64,000 nucleotides of DNA from Vibrio ostreae (lineage in GTDB: Bacteria > Pseudomonadota > Gammaproteobacteria > Enterobacterales > Vibrionaceae), in contig NZ_CP076642.1 in assembly GCF_019226825.1 (NCBI RefSeq), positions 62,001-126,000 on the forward strand. The letters run 5' to 3'. Below are positions 16,925-25,812 of the stretch, in pieces. Numbering within the stretch: position 1 is the first letter of the stretch; each line of letters opens with the position of its first letter. A program made the position numbers and the translations under genes. Under the pieces are notes generated by a model. The model had not been told where the DNA came from, did not search any database, and saw only the letters and a program-made list of their open reading frames with translations.

Positions 16925-17269
16925 TCAGCGCGCAGATTGTCCGGTTGAGTATGCGTAATGTACCGTGACAATGCTTTGAAACTCGATCTGACCTGCTTGT
17001 GTTGAGACCGGTTTTACACTACGGCGTAACTGTCTGATTTCAATACCATCGCGACGATTTTGTGCGCTTTCGGCAGGTAAGACATACTGCAGAGCACTCG
17101 GTGACATGGTTTCTAACTGTTCGATCAGCTCGTCTCCTGCTTGGGATGCTTGTTTTTGCGTCGGATAACTGGCCGTGGTCAGATTGGTCTGCGGTGTGCC
17201 CACTCGAAGCCCGGATAAGGCTACGCTACTGAATAGCAGAGTGATTAACAATACGATGAGAGGTTTCAT
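16925..17269 (-). CDS. Small secreted protein, DUF3316-like
   Basis: This 114-aa protein has an N-terminal signal sequence (residues 1-19, hydrophobic LIVLLITLLFSSVALS). A mature domain of about 95 residues follows, ending in a beta-strand-like IEFQSIVTVHYAY. Length and pattern fit the DUF3316 family, which is largely found in vibrios; this assignment is from memory of the family. No enzymatic motif is visible. The molecular role is unknown. Confidence 0.6.
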   Translation of the reverse strand: MKPLIVLLITLLFSSVALSGLRVGTPQTNLTTASYPTQKQASQAGDELIEQLETMSPSALQYVLPAESAQNRRDGIEIRQLRRSVKPVSTQAGQIEFQSIVTVHYAYSTGQSAR

Positions 17270-17365
17270 AGCAGCTCAAAAGGGTGATTCTTCATTTTGC
17301 TATTTTGGTCAATACTGCTGCATGCGGTGTTAGCGGACGGTCAAATCATCGGCAAATTATCCACA

Positions 17366-17397
17366 ATAAAAAAGCGGCGTCTGTGACCACGCCGCTT
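17366..17397 (-). terminator. Rho-independent terminator after hsp20
   Basis: On the minus strand, AAGCGGCGT pairs perfectly with ACGCCGCTT around an 8-base loop and leads into a run of T residues. It is just past the stop of the heat-shock gene. Confidence 0.9.
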
Positions 17398-17413
17398 GCA
17401 ATATAAGTCTGTC

Positions 17414-17836
17414 TCAGCTGATATGGATGCGTTGGCTTTCTTCTGGTTTTCCCTCCAATTTCGGTACTACAACCACTAACACACCTTCTTCAAATTCGGC
17501 ATAAATCTGTTTCATGTCCAGATTGTCGCCCAAAGAAAAGCTACGCACCATTTTGCCGTGATAGCGTTCTTTATGGATGACTTTATCATTCTCTTTGGTT
17601 TCTTCGTCTTTCGTTGTCGACGCTTCGATCGTCAACATACCATTCCGGCAGGTGATGTTGATGTCCTGTTTCGCCACGCCGGGTAAATCGGCAATAATTT
17701 CAAATGCTGTTTCTTTCTCAATAACATCGACACGTGGTGAGAAAGTATCTGCATCAAATCGTGGCCGAATTGATGGAAATGTATTATCGAATAAACGATA
17801 GATATCTGACCAAGAGTCACGCGGAATTAAGCTCAT
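17414..17836 (-). CDS. Hsp20 / alpha-crystallin family small heat-shock protein
   Basis: This 140-aa ATP-independent chaperone holds unfolding proteins in the cytoplasm. The alpha-crystallin domain spans about residues 32-125. It contains FEIIADLPGVAKQDINITCRNGMLTIEA and the conserved C-terminal A-x-x-x-n-G-V-L pattern, here YAEFEEGVLVVVVPK. A C-terminal IHI motif ends the protein, giving the I-x-I oligomerisation signal. The ribosome site AGGAGGG is very strong. About 85-100 bp upstream lies a perfect FNR consensus inside a 40-bp palindrome, so control by oxygen may add to any heat control. I did not find a convincing sigma-32 promoter. Confidence 0.95.
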   Translation of the reverse strand: MSLIPRDSWSDIYRLFDNTFPSIRPRFDADTFSPRVDVIEKETAFEIIADLPGVAKQDINITCRNGMLTIEASTTKDEETKENDKVIHKERYHGKMVRSFSLGDNLDMKQIYAEFEEGVLVVVVPKLEGKPEESQRIHIS

Positions 17837-17908
17837 AACGCCCTCCTGTATGTGCCGTTTTTTACTCGCCTTGATAAGTGTAGAACGGCTTCAAAAGCTG
17901 GAAATTTA

Positions 17909-17948
17909 ATTCGAATAAGAATTGATCTAAATCAATTTTTATTCGAAT
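17909..17948. promoter_or_regulatory. 40-bp near-perfect palindrome with a central FNR box
   Basis: Two 18-bp arms (starting ATTCGAATAAGAATTGAT) match at 17 of 18 positions around CTAA. The centre reads TTGATCTAAATCAA (17922-17935), identical to the FNR consensus TTGAT-N4-ATCAA. It is located between hsp20 and the divergent ompW. Confidence 0.7.
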
Positions 17949-18058
17949 TTTCATAGTGATACCTATTCATTGCTCAGTGGTTGAGTTCTTGCTTAATTAC
18001 AAATAAACGGTGATTTAATCCCCATTTTTTTATTTTTTAGCACAATTAGTTTTACAAA

Positions 18059-18099
18059 TTGATTTCCATCAAAATAGTGTGGGCTTTATGTGCTACTGT
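18059..18099 (+). promoter_or_regulatory. ompW promoter: FNR box with extended -10 at class II spacing
   Basis: TTGATTTCCATCAA (18059-18072) is a perfect FNR site. An extended -10 element TGCTACTGT lies at 18091-18099, so the site centre is about 41 bp before the inferred start near 18106. That is the classic activating position for FNR. ompW of enterobacteria and vibrios is known to be induced without oxygen. Confidence 0.75.
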
Positions 18100-18149
18100 G
18101 CGCAGCAACAAAAATTAAAAACCAAGCCCCAGAAAAAGGAATACCAATA

Positions 18150-18791
18150 ATGAAAAAGACACTTTGCGGACTCGCAATCCTTTCAGCTCTAGCTTCAACC
18201 AACGTCCTGGCGCACCAAGAAGGTGACATCTTTGTTCGAGCTGGTCTGGCTGCGGTAGTCCCAAATGACAGCAGTGATAAGATCCTCGGTTCGGATGAAG
18301 AACTGGATGTCGATAGCAATACCCAGTTGGGTTTAACAATGGGTTACATGCTGACTGATCATGTCAGCGTGGAATTGCTGGCCGCGTCACCATTTTCTCA
18401 TGACATTTCAACCGACTTAGGTGGTCTGGGTAAAATCGGTGAAACCAAGCATCTGCCACCAACACTGATGGTTCAGTACTACTTCATGGAACCAAATGCA
18501 GATTTTCGTCCTTACGTCGGTGCCGGTATCAACTACACCATTTTCTTTGATGAGAAGTTTAACTCGAATGTTGATGGCACTTTGAGCGATCTGAAACTGG
18601 ATGATTCCTGGGGTCTGGCCGCGAACATTGGTGTCGATTACAAGATCAACGACAACTGGTTTGCTAACGCAGCGGTGTGGTACGCGAACATTGAAACTAC
18701 AGCCAAATACAAAGTAGGCGGTGTGTCACAGTCTACTGACGTTGACATCAACCCTTGGGTATTCATGGTGGCAGCGGGTTACAAGTTCTGA
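18150..18791 (+). CDS. ompW: Outer membrane protein OmpW
   Basis: This 213-aa outer-membrane eight-stranded barrel forms a narrow hydrophobic channel and is also a colicin/phage receptor in relatives. I chose the ATG at 18150, which has an AAAAGGA ribosome site and gives a standard signal peptide of 21 residues (cleavage near VLA-HQ). Family motifs visible are GDIFVRAGLAAVVPND, DHVSVELLAASPFSHD, LPPTLMVQYYF, FRPYVGAGINYT and the terminal phenylalanine (AAGYKF) used for barrel assembly. The upstream FNR-type promoter fits known anaerobic induction of ompW. It is a single-gene unit. Confidence 0.97.
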   Translation: MKKTLCGLAILSALASTNVLAHQEGDIFVRAGLAAVVPNDSSDKILGSDEELDVDSNTQLGLTMGYMLTDHVSVELLAASPFSHDISTDLGGLGKIGETKHLPPTLMVQYYFMEPNADFRPYVGAGINYTIFFDEKFNSNVDGTLSDLKLDDSWGLAANIGVDYKINDNWFANAAVWYANIETTAKYKVGGVSQSTDVDINPWVFMVAAGYKF

Positions 18792-18811
18792 TCTTAGTCG
18801 GATGAATCAAG

Positions 18812-18837
18812 AAGGCAGCGTCAAGCTGCCTTTTTTG
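18812..18837 (+). terminator. Rho-independent terminator after ompW
   Basis: AAGGCAGC pairs with GCTGCCTT around a five-base loop, followed by further T residues. It lies between the convergent ompW and malS genes and can serve both directions. Confidence 0.88.
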
Positions 18838-18859
18838 ATCGCCAGTGGGTGTCACTGAA

Positions 18860-20916
18860 TTATTCCGCCGGTGGTCGTCCTACATAGGCGGCAACGATCT
18901 TATCGTCAGCTAAAATACGCGAGAAAACGTAGGCGTTGTTGTTTGGGATCACATGATGCTTGCCGGCCCCGACCGCCGGATGACGCTGACGGAACTGCCC
19001 CAGATGTTGCCAGTGTCTGAGCAGTGCCTCTCGTTGTGAATCGAGTTGCCACAGCATATCGGAACGGGTGCCCTGATGAAAATCATCCCCATATGGGCCG
19101 ACTTGCCGGGCGACCTCATCACCGTAGTAAACCTGGATCGCGCCGGGCGTCAGCAGCAAAGCATTCGCCGCGTTGCGCTGCATCTCCAGTGAGTTGAAGC
19201 GGCCAAAAAACAGTTCAGTATCATGGGAAGACATGTAACTGACCGGGTTGAAATCTGGTTGTTCGGCCAGTGTTTTAGCATAGCTGCTGTAAGTGTCCGC
19301 CATTTGGCTTAAACAAGCGGCGCCGTTATCCATACGTTTTTGTAAATCAAAATTGATTAAGGCATCAAACCCATCGTCAAAGTAGGGGCTGCGGTAGGCT
19401 GTGTGTCCCCAAACTTCGCCCATCATCCAAAATGGCAGACCTTGCTCGCCACGTTCGCTGCGCCATTGGCTGAGCTTTTCACTGGCTTGTTGTTTGAGGC
19501 GTTGCCACACTTCGCCTTCGACATGCTTAACCGTATCCACCCGGAAGCCGTCAATACCGAAACGTCTGACCCAGTCGCTCTGCCACTCAATCAGATAATC
19601 AGAAACATCATACCCGTCTCGGGCCACCACTCGGGTGCCAGGATTATTCAGTAACCATGGCGGCGGGGTGACATGTTGTCTTGATTCGGTGCGAAAATCG
19701 GGCAAACCAGCCAGAGTCATGCTGATGTCGCTGCTGCCCGGTTGCGGATAACCCGGAAGTCCGGCCCGCACCCAGGCGCCGCCCCACCAGTTTTTCCAGT
19801 TCGGACTCTGATAATCGATATTCTGATGAAAACTGTGCCAGTTTTGTCCCGCAGCGGGTGCCCAGTCACTCCATTTTGGCGGTAAACGCGCCGGGTCGAC
19901 CACTTTAATGCCATCCAACTGTAAGTCAGCCAGTGTGGTGTAGCCGGCGTGATTGACCACTGCATCCAGCAACACTTTCATACCGCGCTGATGAGCTTGT
20001 TCGACTAAGGTTTTAAGATCGTCATCCACGCCAAAGTTGGCGTCCAGTTTGGTAAAGTCACGGGTCCAGTAGCCATGGTAGGCATAAAAGGGAAAGCGCC
20101 TTTGTCGCCGCCACCAACGAAACCATGCACCTGTTCCACCACCGGTGATAACCAGAGAGCGTCAGTGCCCAGGCTTTGAATGTAATCCAGTTTATCAATC
20201 ACACCTTTTAGATCACCGCCGTGAAAGGTGCCGATCTCTTGTTCACCGTCTTTATGCCGGCCATAACTGTGGTCGTTTTCCGGATCGCCATTATTGAATC
20301 TGTCCACCATGACAAAGTAGATGTTGGCATTACGGTAATTAAAGTCATGCGAGGTCGGTGTGACGGGTTCGAGCAGCACCAGCCCGCCACTGTCAGCAGA
20401 GGGTGTGAGCCTGACCTGACTTTGGCGAACGGTGACGACCTGGCCACTGAATGTCTCTCGCAGCCGGGTCCCGTCGCTGAAGGTATCGCCCAGATTCAGA
20501 GTGACCTCACCGCCGGCATACACCTCGCAGCTGACATTCGGGACAGGGCGTTTGAACTCGGTCTTGGCGCTGTTTTTGGGCTGACGCACAAAGGTCAGAG
20601 TGAAGGCTTTAGCATCGTATTGAAACGCGTAGTCGCCACTAAAGCGTATTTTAAGTGGCAACACGGTAGCTGCATCACAATTAAGTGATACTGGCGTGTT
20701 GAATTTAACTTGCTGTTCTTCGGGCGCACGACAGTCGCCGGTCAGCCCGGTAACGGTCAGGGTATAGCTGTCTTTGGTGAGGGGAATAACCAACGGCTGT
20801 TCACTGTTGAGCGGGAAATCACGGCTGTTGGTTGTGGTGGCGATCGTCAGGTTTGGCATCGCTGATGCGGCCGGTGCCAGAGTAAGCAGTGCCATAGCCA
20901 GGGTACTGGGTTTCAT
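18860..20916 (-). pseudogene. malS: Periplasmic alpha-amylase, MalS-like, with one frameshift
   Basis: MalS-type amylases hydrolyse maltodextrins in the periplasm. The N-terminal part (20916 down to about 20087) has a signal peptide cut near ASA-MP, a beta-rich region, and the amylase motif VDRFNNGDPEND. The C-terminal part (to 18860) has DAVVNHAGY, GFRVDTVKHVEGE, WMMGEVWGH (acid catalyst) and SSHDTELFFGR. The two frames join at a T-run on the minus strand (20086-20089): one extra T would restore a protein of about 685 aa, the normal length. All catalytic regions are intact, so a base-calling error is quite possible; otherwise it is a recent pseudogene. Confidence 0.85.
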
Positions 20917-21111
20917 GTCTGTTCAGGTCCTTGTTTCTTTTTAGAATTATTGCGCGTTAACCATAGCGGGCAAAAAACGAACTGACATCATTCTCTTGGC
21001 TACGCCCCGCACTATTGAAGCCGTTCACAGTTTTCGCTGTTCAGGGGCGTAGAGACGGGCGCTTGTCTGATCGGTGCTGGCGCGGCACACTGGGTTAAAT
21101 GGGAAGGAACA

Positions 21112-21723
21112 GTGGGATGTCCGATGAAAAAGTGGTCTTTGATGCTTATTTTGTGGAGCAGTGGTGCCGCAGTTGTGTGGAGCCATGATGTGTTGGCTGT
21201 TCATCCGGATTTTTTACAGTCTTATCTGGAGGGGAGAAAGCAGGCTCTCGCCCCTGAGCAGTTGGCTCAACGTGCCGATTGGTTCGAATGCAGTGAGCAA
21301 GATACAGAGAAGAGTTGGTGCAGCGAGCCTTTTTACTACTACGCGACCCGGGTGTGGGCGCAGACAGGGGAAGCCACGCCTATCGCTCGTCCATCGCTGA
21401 TTTTGCATTCTGACTACACTCTTCACAGCTGGAGTCAGCTCCAGCTCGGACTGCGCAGTGATGGTTTTGAGCTGCGCAAAGTCACTGTCGGTGAAGCGCG
21501 GTTCGATGTTGTGCGGCGTCTTCAGCACCAGACACCGCAGCAGGTGGATCGGGAGCTGATGCTGTTCATCAGCCAACATGCGCGCCAGTTTCCTAAGACC
21601 TTGTATTGGCAGGCGCGCTATGGATTTGCAGAGCTGCACAGCAACGCGCAGAGTGTACAACTGTTATTTACACAGGCTCCGGTGTCAACGCTTTGGGATG
21701 ACGCTGCAGAAACGCAGCCATAG
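21112..21723 (+). CDS. Secreted or periplasmic protein of unknown function
   Basis: About 200 aa with an N-terminal signal sequence. The GTG at 21112 has an excellent AAGGAAC ribosome site, while the ATG at 21124 (MKKWSLML) gives the more typical signal start; I cannot decide between them. The mature protein has two cysteines (FECSEQ and KSWCSEP), which may form a disulphide bond. No known domain was recognised. Its last 56 bp overlap the 3' end of the convergent XRE regulator gene, so both genes cannot be fully transcribed without antisense overlap. Confidence 0.65.
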   Translation: MGCPMKKWSLMLILWSSGAAVVWSHDVLAVHPDFLQSYLEGRKQALAPEQLAQRADWFECSEQDTEKSWCSEPFYYYATRVWAQTGEATPIARPSLILHSDYTLHSWSQLQLGLRSDGFELRKVTVGEARFDVVRRLQHQTPQQVDRELMLFISQHARQFPKTLYWQARYGFAELHSNAQSVQLLFTQAPVSTLWDDAAETQP

Positions 21724-22084
21724 CGGTTTCGTCCAGATAGCCGTCGGCCTTTTTGTGCGCGCGCAGATACTGATAACCGGCAATCACCTGTTGCAGTTGC
21801 TCCTGCTGATTGGGTGACAGCTCCTGCCCGGTTACGAATTTATGGGCCAGAACGCAGGCCTCCATATCTACGACTTCAGCCTGGCGGTATAAATAACCAC
21901 AGCCGGTAGCCAACCATTCGAGTGAACAATTGGCACGCATGGCAATTTGGTTGGCTTTACTCAGGCTGGGCTCACTGCCTTTGAGGTATTTTCTGATCAG
22001 TGCTTCTGAAATGTCCACCCGGCGGGCAAAACCGCTGATGCTTTCAGCACCTATTAATGTTTGTAATCGGTTTGCAAAACTCAC
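21668..22084 (-). CDS. XRE/CI-like helix-turn-helix transcriptional regulator
   Basis: This 138-aa protein has an N-terminal HTH (about residues 4-60: FANRLQTLIG, GFARRVDISEALIRKYLKGSEPSLSKANQIAMR). The next segment, CSLEWLATG, is typical of phage-CI-type repressors. The C-terminal half is helical and lacks a peptidase domain. The neighbouring aldo/keto reductase is divergent and begins 95 bp away, so it could be a target. The role is inferred from the DNA-binding domain only. Confidence 0.8.
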   Translation of the reverse strand: MSFANRLQTLIGAESISGFARRVDISEALIRKYLKGSEPSLSKANQIAMRANCSLEWLATGCGYLYRQAEVVDMEACVLAHKFVTGQELSPNQQEQLQQVIAGYQYLRAHKKADGYLDETAMAAFLQRHPKALTPEPV

Positions 22085-22178
22085 AACTTCGTACTCCAGT
22101 TCGAACTTCGACAGTCTATCCGTTGAGGTCAGCGGAAAACAAGCTTAGGATGTCAGACAAAGAAAAAGGAGTACAACC

Positions 22179-23087
22179 ATGGTTGCGAAAGTAACGATTG
22201 CCCCGCAAGGCCCGGATTTATCTGAGTTGGTACAGGGCTACTGGCGGTTAACGGAATGGGGTATGTCGCCTCAGGAGCGACTGACATTCCTCAAACAGCA
22301 CGTTGAACTGGGTATCACCACTGTCGATCACGCTGATATTTACGGTAACTATCAATGTGAATCTCTGTTTGGTGAAGCGCTGGCGCTGGATCCCTCTTTG
22401 CGCGAACAGCTGCAGATTGTCACTAAATGCGACATTAAGCTGTGCAGCGATCAGTTCCCGGATCGTCAAATTAATCACTACGATACCAGTGCCGCGCACA
22501 TTTATCAGTCAGTCAATAACTCGCTGCAGCGCCTCGGTGTGAGTGAAATTGACGTGCTGTTGATCCATCGTCCGGATGTGCTGATGGATGCAGATGAAGT
22601 GGCAGAAGCATTTACCGAACTGCATAAAGTCGGCAAAGTGAAGCACTTTGGTGTGTCTAACTTCAGTCCTTCGCAGTTTAATCTGCTGCAGTCACGCATC
22701 AATAAACCTCTGGTGACCAATCAGGTGGAGATTAACCCGCTTAATTTTGAAGTCGCCCATGATGGTACGCTGGATCAGATGCAAATGCTGCGCACTCGTC
22801 CGATGGCGTGGTCTTGTCTGGGCGGCGGTGCTATTTTCAACGGTGAGAGCGAGCAGGCGCAGCGGGTACGCAGCGTGCTGGAAGAACTGCGTGCAGAGCT
22901 TGGCGCCGAGAGTATTGATCAGGTGATCTATGCCTGGGTTCGCGCGCTGCCATCCAAGCCTTTGGCTATCGTTGGTTCCGGCAAAATAGACCGCGTCAAG
23001 GCGGCTGTAGCCGCGCTGGATCTAACGCTGACCCGCGAACAGTGGTTCCGGGTTTGGGTAGCTTCGAAAGGCCACGGTGTGCCATAG
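22179..23087 (+). CDS. Aldo/keto reductase (YdhF-like)
   Basis: This 302-aa NADPH-dependent TIM-barrel oxidoreductase acts on carbonyl compounds in the cytoplasm. The catalytic tetrad is visible as D50 and Y55 in TTVDHADIYGNY, K83 in VTKCDIK, and a histidine in LLIHRPD. A nucleotide-binding segment near the C-terminus is AIVGSGKIDRVKAA. The motif VQGYWRL at the N-terminus matches the YdhF subgroup. The physiological substrate is not known. It is followed by a terminator. Confidence 0.92.
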   Translation: MVAKVTIAPQGPDLSELVQGYWRLTEWGMSPQERLTFLKQHVELGITTVDHADIYGNYQCESLFGEALALDPSLREQLQIVTKCDIKLCSDQFPDRQINHYDTSAAHIYQSVNNSLQRLGVSEIDVLLIHRPDVLMDADEVAEAFTELHKVGKVKHFGVSNFSPSQFNLLQSRINKPLVTNQVEINPLNFEVAHDGTLDQMQMLRTRPMAWSCLGGGAIFNGESEQAQRVRSVLEELRAELGAESIDQVIYAWVRALPSKPLAIVGSGKIDRVKAAVAALDLTLTREQWFRVWVASKGHGVP

Positions 23088-23117
23088 AGCGATAGGGTAT
23101 CGATAGGGTATAAAGTT

Positions 23118-23143
23118 AAAGCCAGCCTCAACGGGCTGGCTTT
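23118..23143 (+). terminator. Rho-independent terminator after the aldo/keto reductase gene
   Basis: AAAGCCAGCC pairs with GGCTGGCTTT around a TCAACG loop, followed by a T-rich tail. It lies between convergent genes. Confidence 0.85.
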
Positions 23144-23238
23144 CTGTTTATATCATCAGTTCACTGCTAAACATCCGCCGACTTTCATCAACTCGTGATG
23201 TTTTTCGCAATAAGATGTTCTGCTGTTTGGCTACACGG

Positions 23239-24564
23239 TCAGCCAATCACCATCTGACCAAGTATGTAGCCCATGCAACTGCCACCGATGACCCCGACCA
23301 GACCCGGAGCCATAAACGAGTGGTTGAAATACCACTTGCCGATTTTGGTGGTGCCGGTGATATCGAAGTTCACGGTTGCAATATCAGACGGGTAGTTCGG
23401 AATAAAGAAGTATCCGTACAACGCAGGCATCAGGCCGATGAGCAGTGCCGGTTCCAGTCCCAGCGCCAGACCAACCGGCAGCATCATTTTTGCCACCACA
23501 GCTTGCGAGTTAACCACTACAGAGACGACAAACAACGCCAGGGCAAATGTCCAGGGATATGCATTCACCATATCGATGATCCCGCTGCGAAACTGCGGCA
23601 TCGCATACTGGAAATAGGTATCTGACATCCAGGCAATACCAAAGATAGCGATTGCTGCAACCATACCGGATTTAAACACCACGCCTTCCGGTACTTTCTT
23701 CGGCTCAACCTTGGCAACCAGCATGATGATACCGCCGAAACACAGCATCATCATCTGAATCACGGTTGCCATATTGATTGGTTTGGCATCGCCGATTTGG
23801 CGTACTTCCGGAAACATTGCAACCAGTACGATGACCAGAATCGACAGGATAAACAGCAACACTGAGTTCTTTGCCGACGCAGGCAACTGTTCGTTCAGCG
23901 AAGTGGCTGTCGTAGTTTCAATGCGCTCACGCAATACCGGGTCTTGTAATCGTTCCTGATAACCCGGGTCCTGATCCAGTTCTTTACCGCGGCGCAGGCT
24001 GTAGAGCGACATCAGTACGGTGCCAAACAGGGTAGCCGGTACCGTAACCATCAGAATGGAGAGTAAGGTGATGTTATGGTTGATGTTGGACAGCTCTGCC
24101 AGATAGTAAACCACAGCGGCAGAGATAGGTGACGCGGTAATGGCTATCTGTGATGCCACTGAGGCCGCTGCCATCGGACGTTCCGGGCGGATACCATTTT
24201 TCAGCGCCACATCACCGATAATTGGCATAATAGAGTAAACCGCGTGCCCGGTACCCAGTAGGAAGGTCATCGAATAGGTCACCAGAGGCGCGATGATGGT
24301 GACGCGTTTGGGGTTTTTACGCAGCAGGCGCTCAGCGACCTGTAGCATATATTTCAGCCCGCCGGCGGCTTCGAGAATTGAAGCACAGGTAACGACCGCC
24401 AGAATGATTAACATCACCGTCACCGGCGGTGAGGTTGGCGGCATCTTGAAAATAAACACTTCGATAACCAGACCGATGCCGGAAACAACACCGAGGCCGA
24501 TACCGCCATAACGAGAGCCCGTATAGAGCACCAATAGCAGGAAAATAAATTCCATATACAACAT
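23239..24564 (-). CDS. Anaerobic C4-dicarboxylate transporter, DcuA/DcuB family
   Basis: This 441-aa polytopic inner-membrane carrier exchanges fumarate, malate, aspartate or succinate. About ten or more membrane segments are visible. Family regions include ASILEAAGGLKYMLQVAERLLRKNPKRVT, GTGHAVYSIMPIIGDVAL and ITASPISAAVVYYLAEL near the middle, and FFIPNYPSDIATVNFD near the end. I cannot separate DcuA from DcuB by eye. The ATG at 24564 has an AAAGG ribosome site 9 bases upstream; an alternative ATG at 24555 exists. Anaerobic use would suit the FNR-related sites seen elsewhere in the window, but here I see only a half-site-like TTGAT. Confidence 0.93.
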   Translation of the reverse strand: MLYMEFIFLLLVLYTGSRYGGIGLGVVSGIGLVIEVFIFKMPPTSPPVTVMLIILAVVTCASILEAAGGLKYMLQVAERLLRKNPKRVTIIAPLVTYSMTFLLGTGHAVYSIMPIIGDVALKNGIRPERPMAAASVASQIAITASPISAAVVYYLAELSNINHNITLLSILMVTVPATLFGTVLMSLYSLRRGKELDQDPGYQERLQDPVLRERIETTTATSLNEQLPASAKNSVLLFILSILVIVLVAMFPEVRQIGDAKPINMATVIQMMMLCFGGIIMLVAKVEPKKVPEGVVFKSGMVAAIAIFGIAWMSDTYFQYAMPQFRSGIIDMVNAYPWTFALALFVVSVVVNSQAVVAKMMLPVGLALGLEPALLIGLMPALYGYFFIPNYPSDIATVNFDITGTTKIGKWYFNHSFMAPGLVGVIGGSCMGYILGQMVIG

Positions 24565-24765
24565 ATGAATTAACCTTTAGAACGAAACAGATGGGGTTAT
24601 TTTCCGACGCATTTCACAAAAAATATGGAGAGTGCTTCACACATTGCAGGCGTACAAAAACGGAATGAAGGCTTTGGGAGTGTTGTCACGCTATTTGATT
24701 GATAAGTAATGATTTTTTGTTTTTTTTGTAGCAAAACTGTTGTAGCACATAAGGTGGGGTGTAAA
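24565..24765. other. Upstream region of the dicarboxylate transporter
   Basis: No gene is seen. A TTGATTGATAAG stretch near 24697 could be a degenerate FNR site, and a long T-tract sits at about 24714-24727. No confident promoter call is possible. Confidence 0.3.
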
Positions 24766-24792
24766 CAAAAGCCGGGCCGTAAGGACCCGGCT
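24766..24792 (-). terminator. Rho-independent terminator after nadE
   Basis: On the minus strand, AGCCGGG pairs with CCCGGCT and runs into TTTTGTTT, about 85 bp past the nadE stop. Confidence 0.8.
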
Positions 24793-24876
24793 GAAAGAAA
24801 CAGCCTAACACACTGAATAACGAGAAGTGTTTCGCTGCCGGACATAAGCTCAAACGCGCTATTGGCTGTGTTAGAG

Positions 24877-25707
24877 TTAGTCGTAGATGGTTGGGATCGG
24901 CTGACGTTTGTGCTGTGTCGCTTTGTAAATCGACACCAGACGATCGGCAACAGCAGGTGAGACAGCTTTGCCTTCCAGGAAGTCATCGATCTGATCGTAG
25001 GTCAGGTTCAGTGCATCTTCATCCGCTTTTTGTGGTGCCAGTTCTTCCAGATCGGCCGTCGGTGTTTTCTTCACCAGCAGTTCAGGTGCGCCCAGTGTTG
25101 CTGCAACCTGACGAACCTGGCGTTTGTTCAGACCAAACAGGGGAGCCAGATCACAGGCTCCGTCACCAAATTTGGTGTAGAAGCCGGTAATATTTTCAGC
25201 TGAATGGTCGGTCCCCAGCACCAGGCCACCTACGTAGCCTGCCACTTCATACTGTGCCACCATACGTGCGCGTGCTTTGACATTACCTTTGACAAAATCG
25301 ATTTTAGCCGCTTCAGCAGGCATCAGTCCTGTGCCCGCCAAGGCTTCATGAGACGCTGCGTGCAGGCCGTCTACTCCCGCTTTGATATTGACCGAAACGG
25401 AATGGGTTGGCTGGATAAATGACAGTGCCAGTTGTGCTTCATCTTCGTCTTTTTGCGAGCCGTACGGCAGACGAACAGCAATAAACTGATAAGCGTTGCT
25501 GCCATGCTCTTTGTTCAGCGCGTCTACCGCCATTTGCGCCAAACGGCCGCAAGTGGTTGAGTCAACGCCACCGCTGATACCCAGAACCAGCGCCTTACAA
25601 CCGGACTCTGATAGTTTGCGTTTGATAAAACCAACGCGACGTTCAATTTCGAATTGTGGGTCGATCACTGGAAGTACATGCATCTCTTCGCGGATAATTT
25701 GTTCCAT
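24877..25707 (-). CDS. nadE: NH3-dependent NAD+ synthetase
   Basis: NadE makes NAD+ from nicotinate adenine dinucleotide, ATP and ammonia, the last step of NAD biosynthesis. I chose the ATG at 25707 (276 aa) because it has an AAAAGGA ribosome site and gives the usual length; an in-frame start at 25731 lies further upstream. The PP-loop ATP-binding motif SGGVDS is at residues 45-50. Other family regions are [32 protein letters not shown] and [22 protein letters not shown]. There is no glutaminase domain, so free ammonia is used. A NadD-like gene is divergent upstream, so two NAD-pathway genes share a control region. Confidence 0.97.
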   Translation of the reverse strand: MEQIIREEMHVLPVIDPQFEIERRVGFIKRKLSESGCKALVLGISGGVDSTTCGRLAQMAVDALNKEHGSNAYQFIAVRLPYGSQKDEDEAQLALSFIQPTHSVSVNIKAGVDGLHAASHEALAGTGLMPAEAAKIDFVKGNVKARARMVAQYEVAGYVGGLVLGTDHSAENITGFYTKFGDGACDLAPLFGLNKRQVRQVAATLGAPELLVKKTPTADLEELAPQKADEDALNLTYDQIDDFLEGKAVSPAVADRLVSIYKATQHKRQPIPTIYD

Positions 25708-25812
25708 TAGAGTTCCTTTTCCTGCAAGCAATAAAAAACTATCGTAGTATCATACCGCAAACATTCAATTAGAAAACCGTGAAAGCGACTTTCACACTGA
25801 ATCGGGGAAAAG

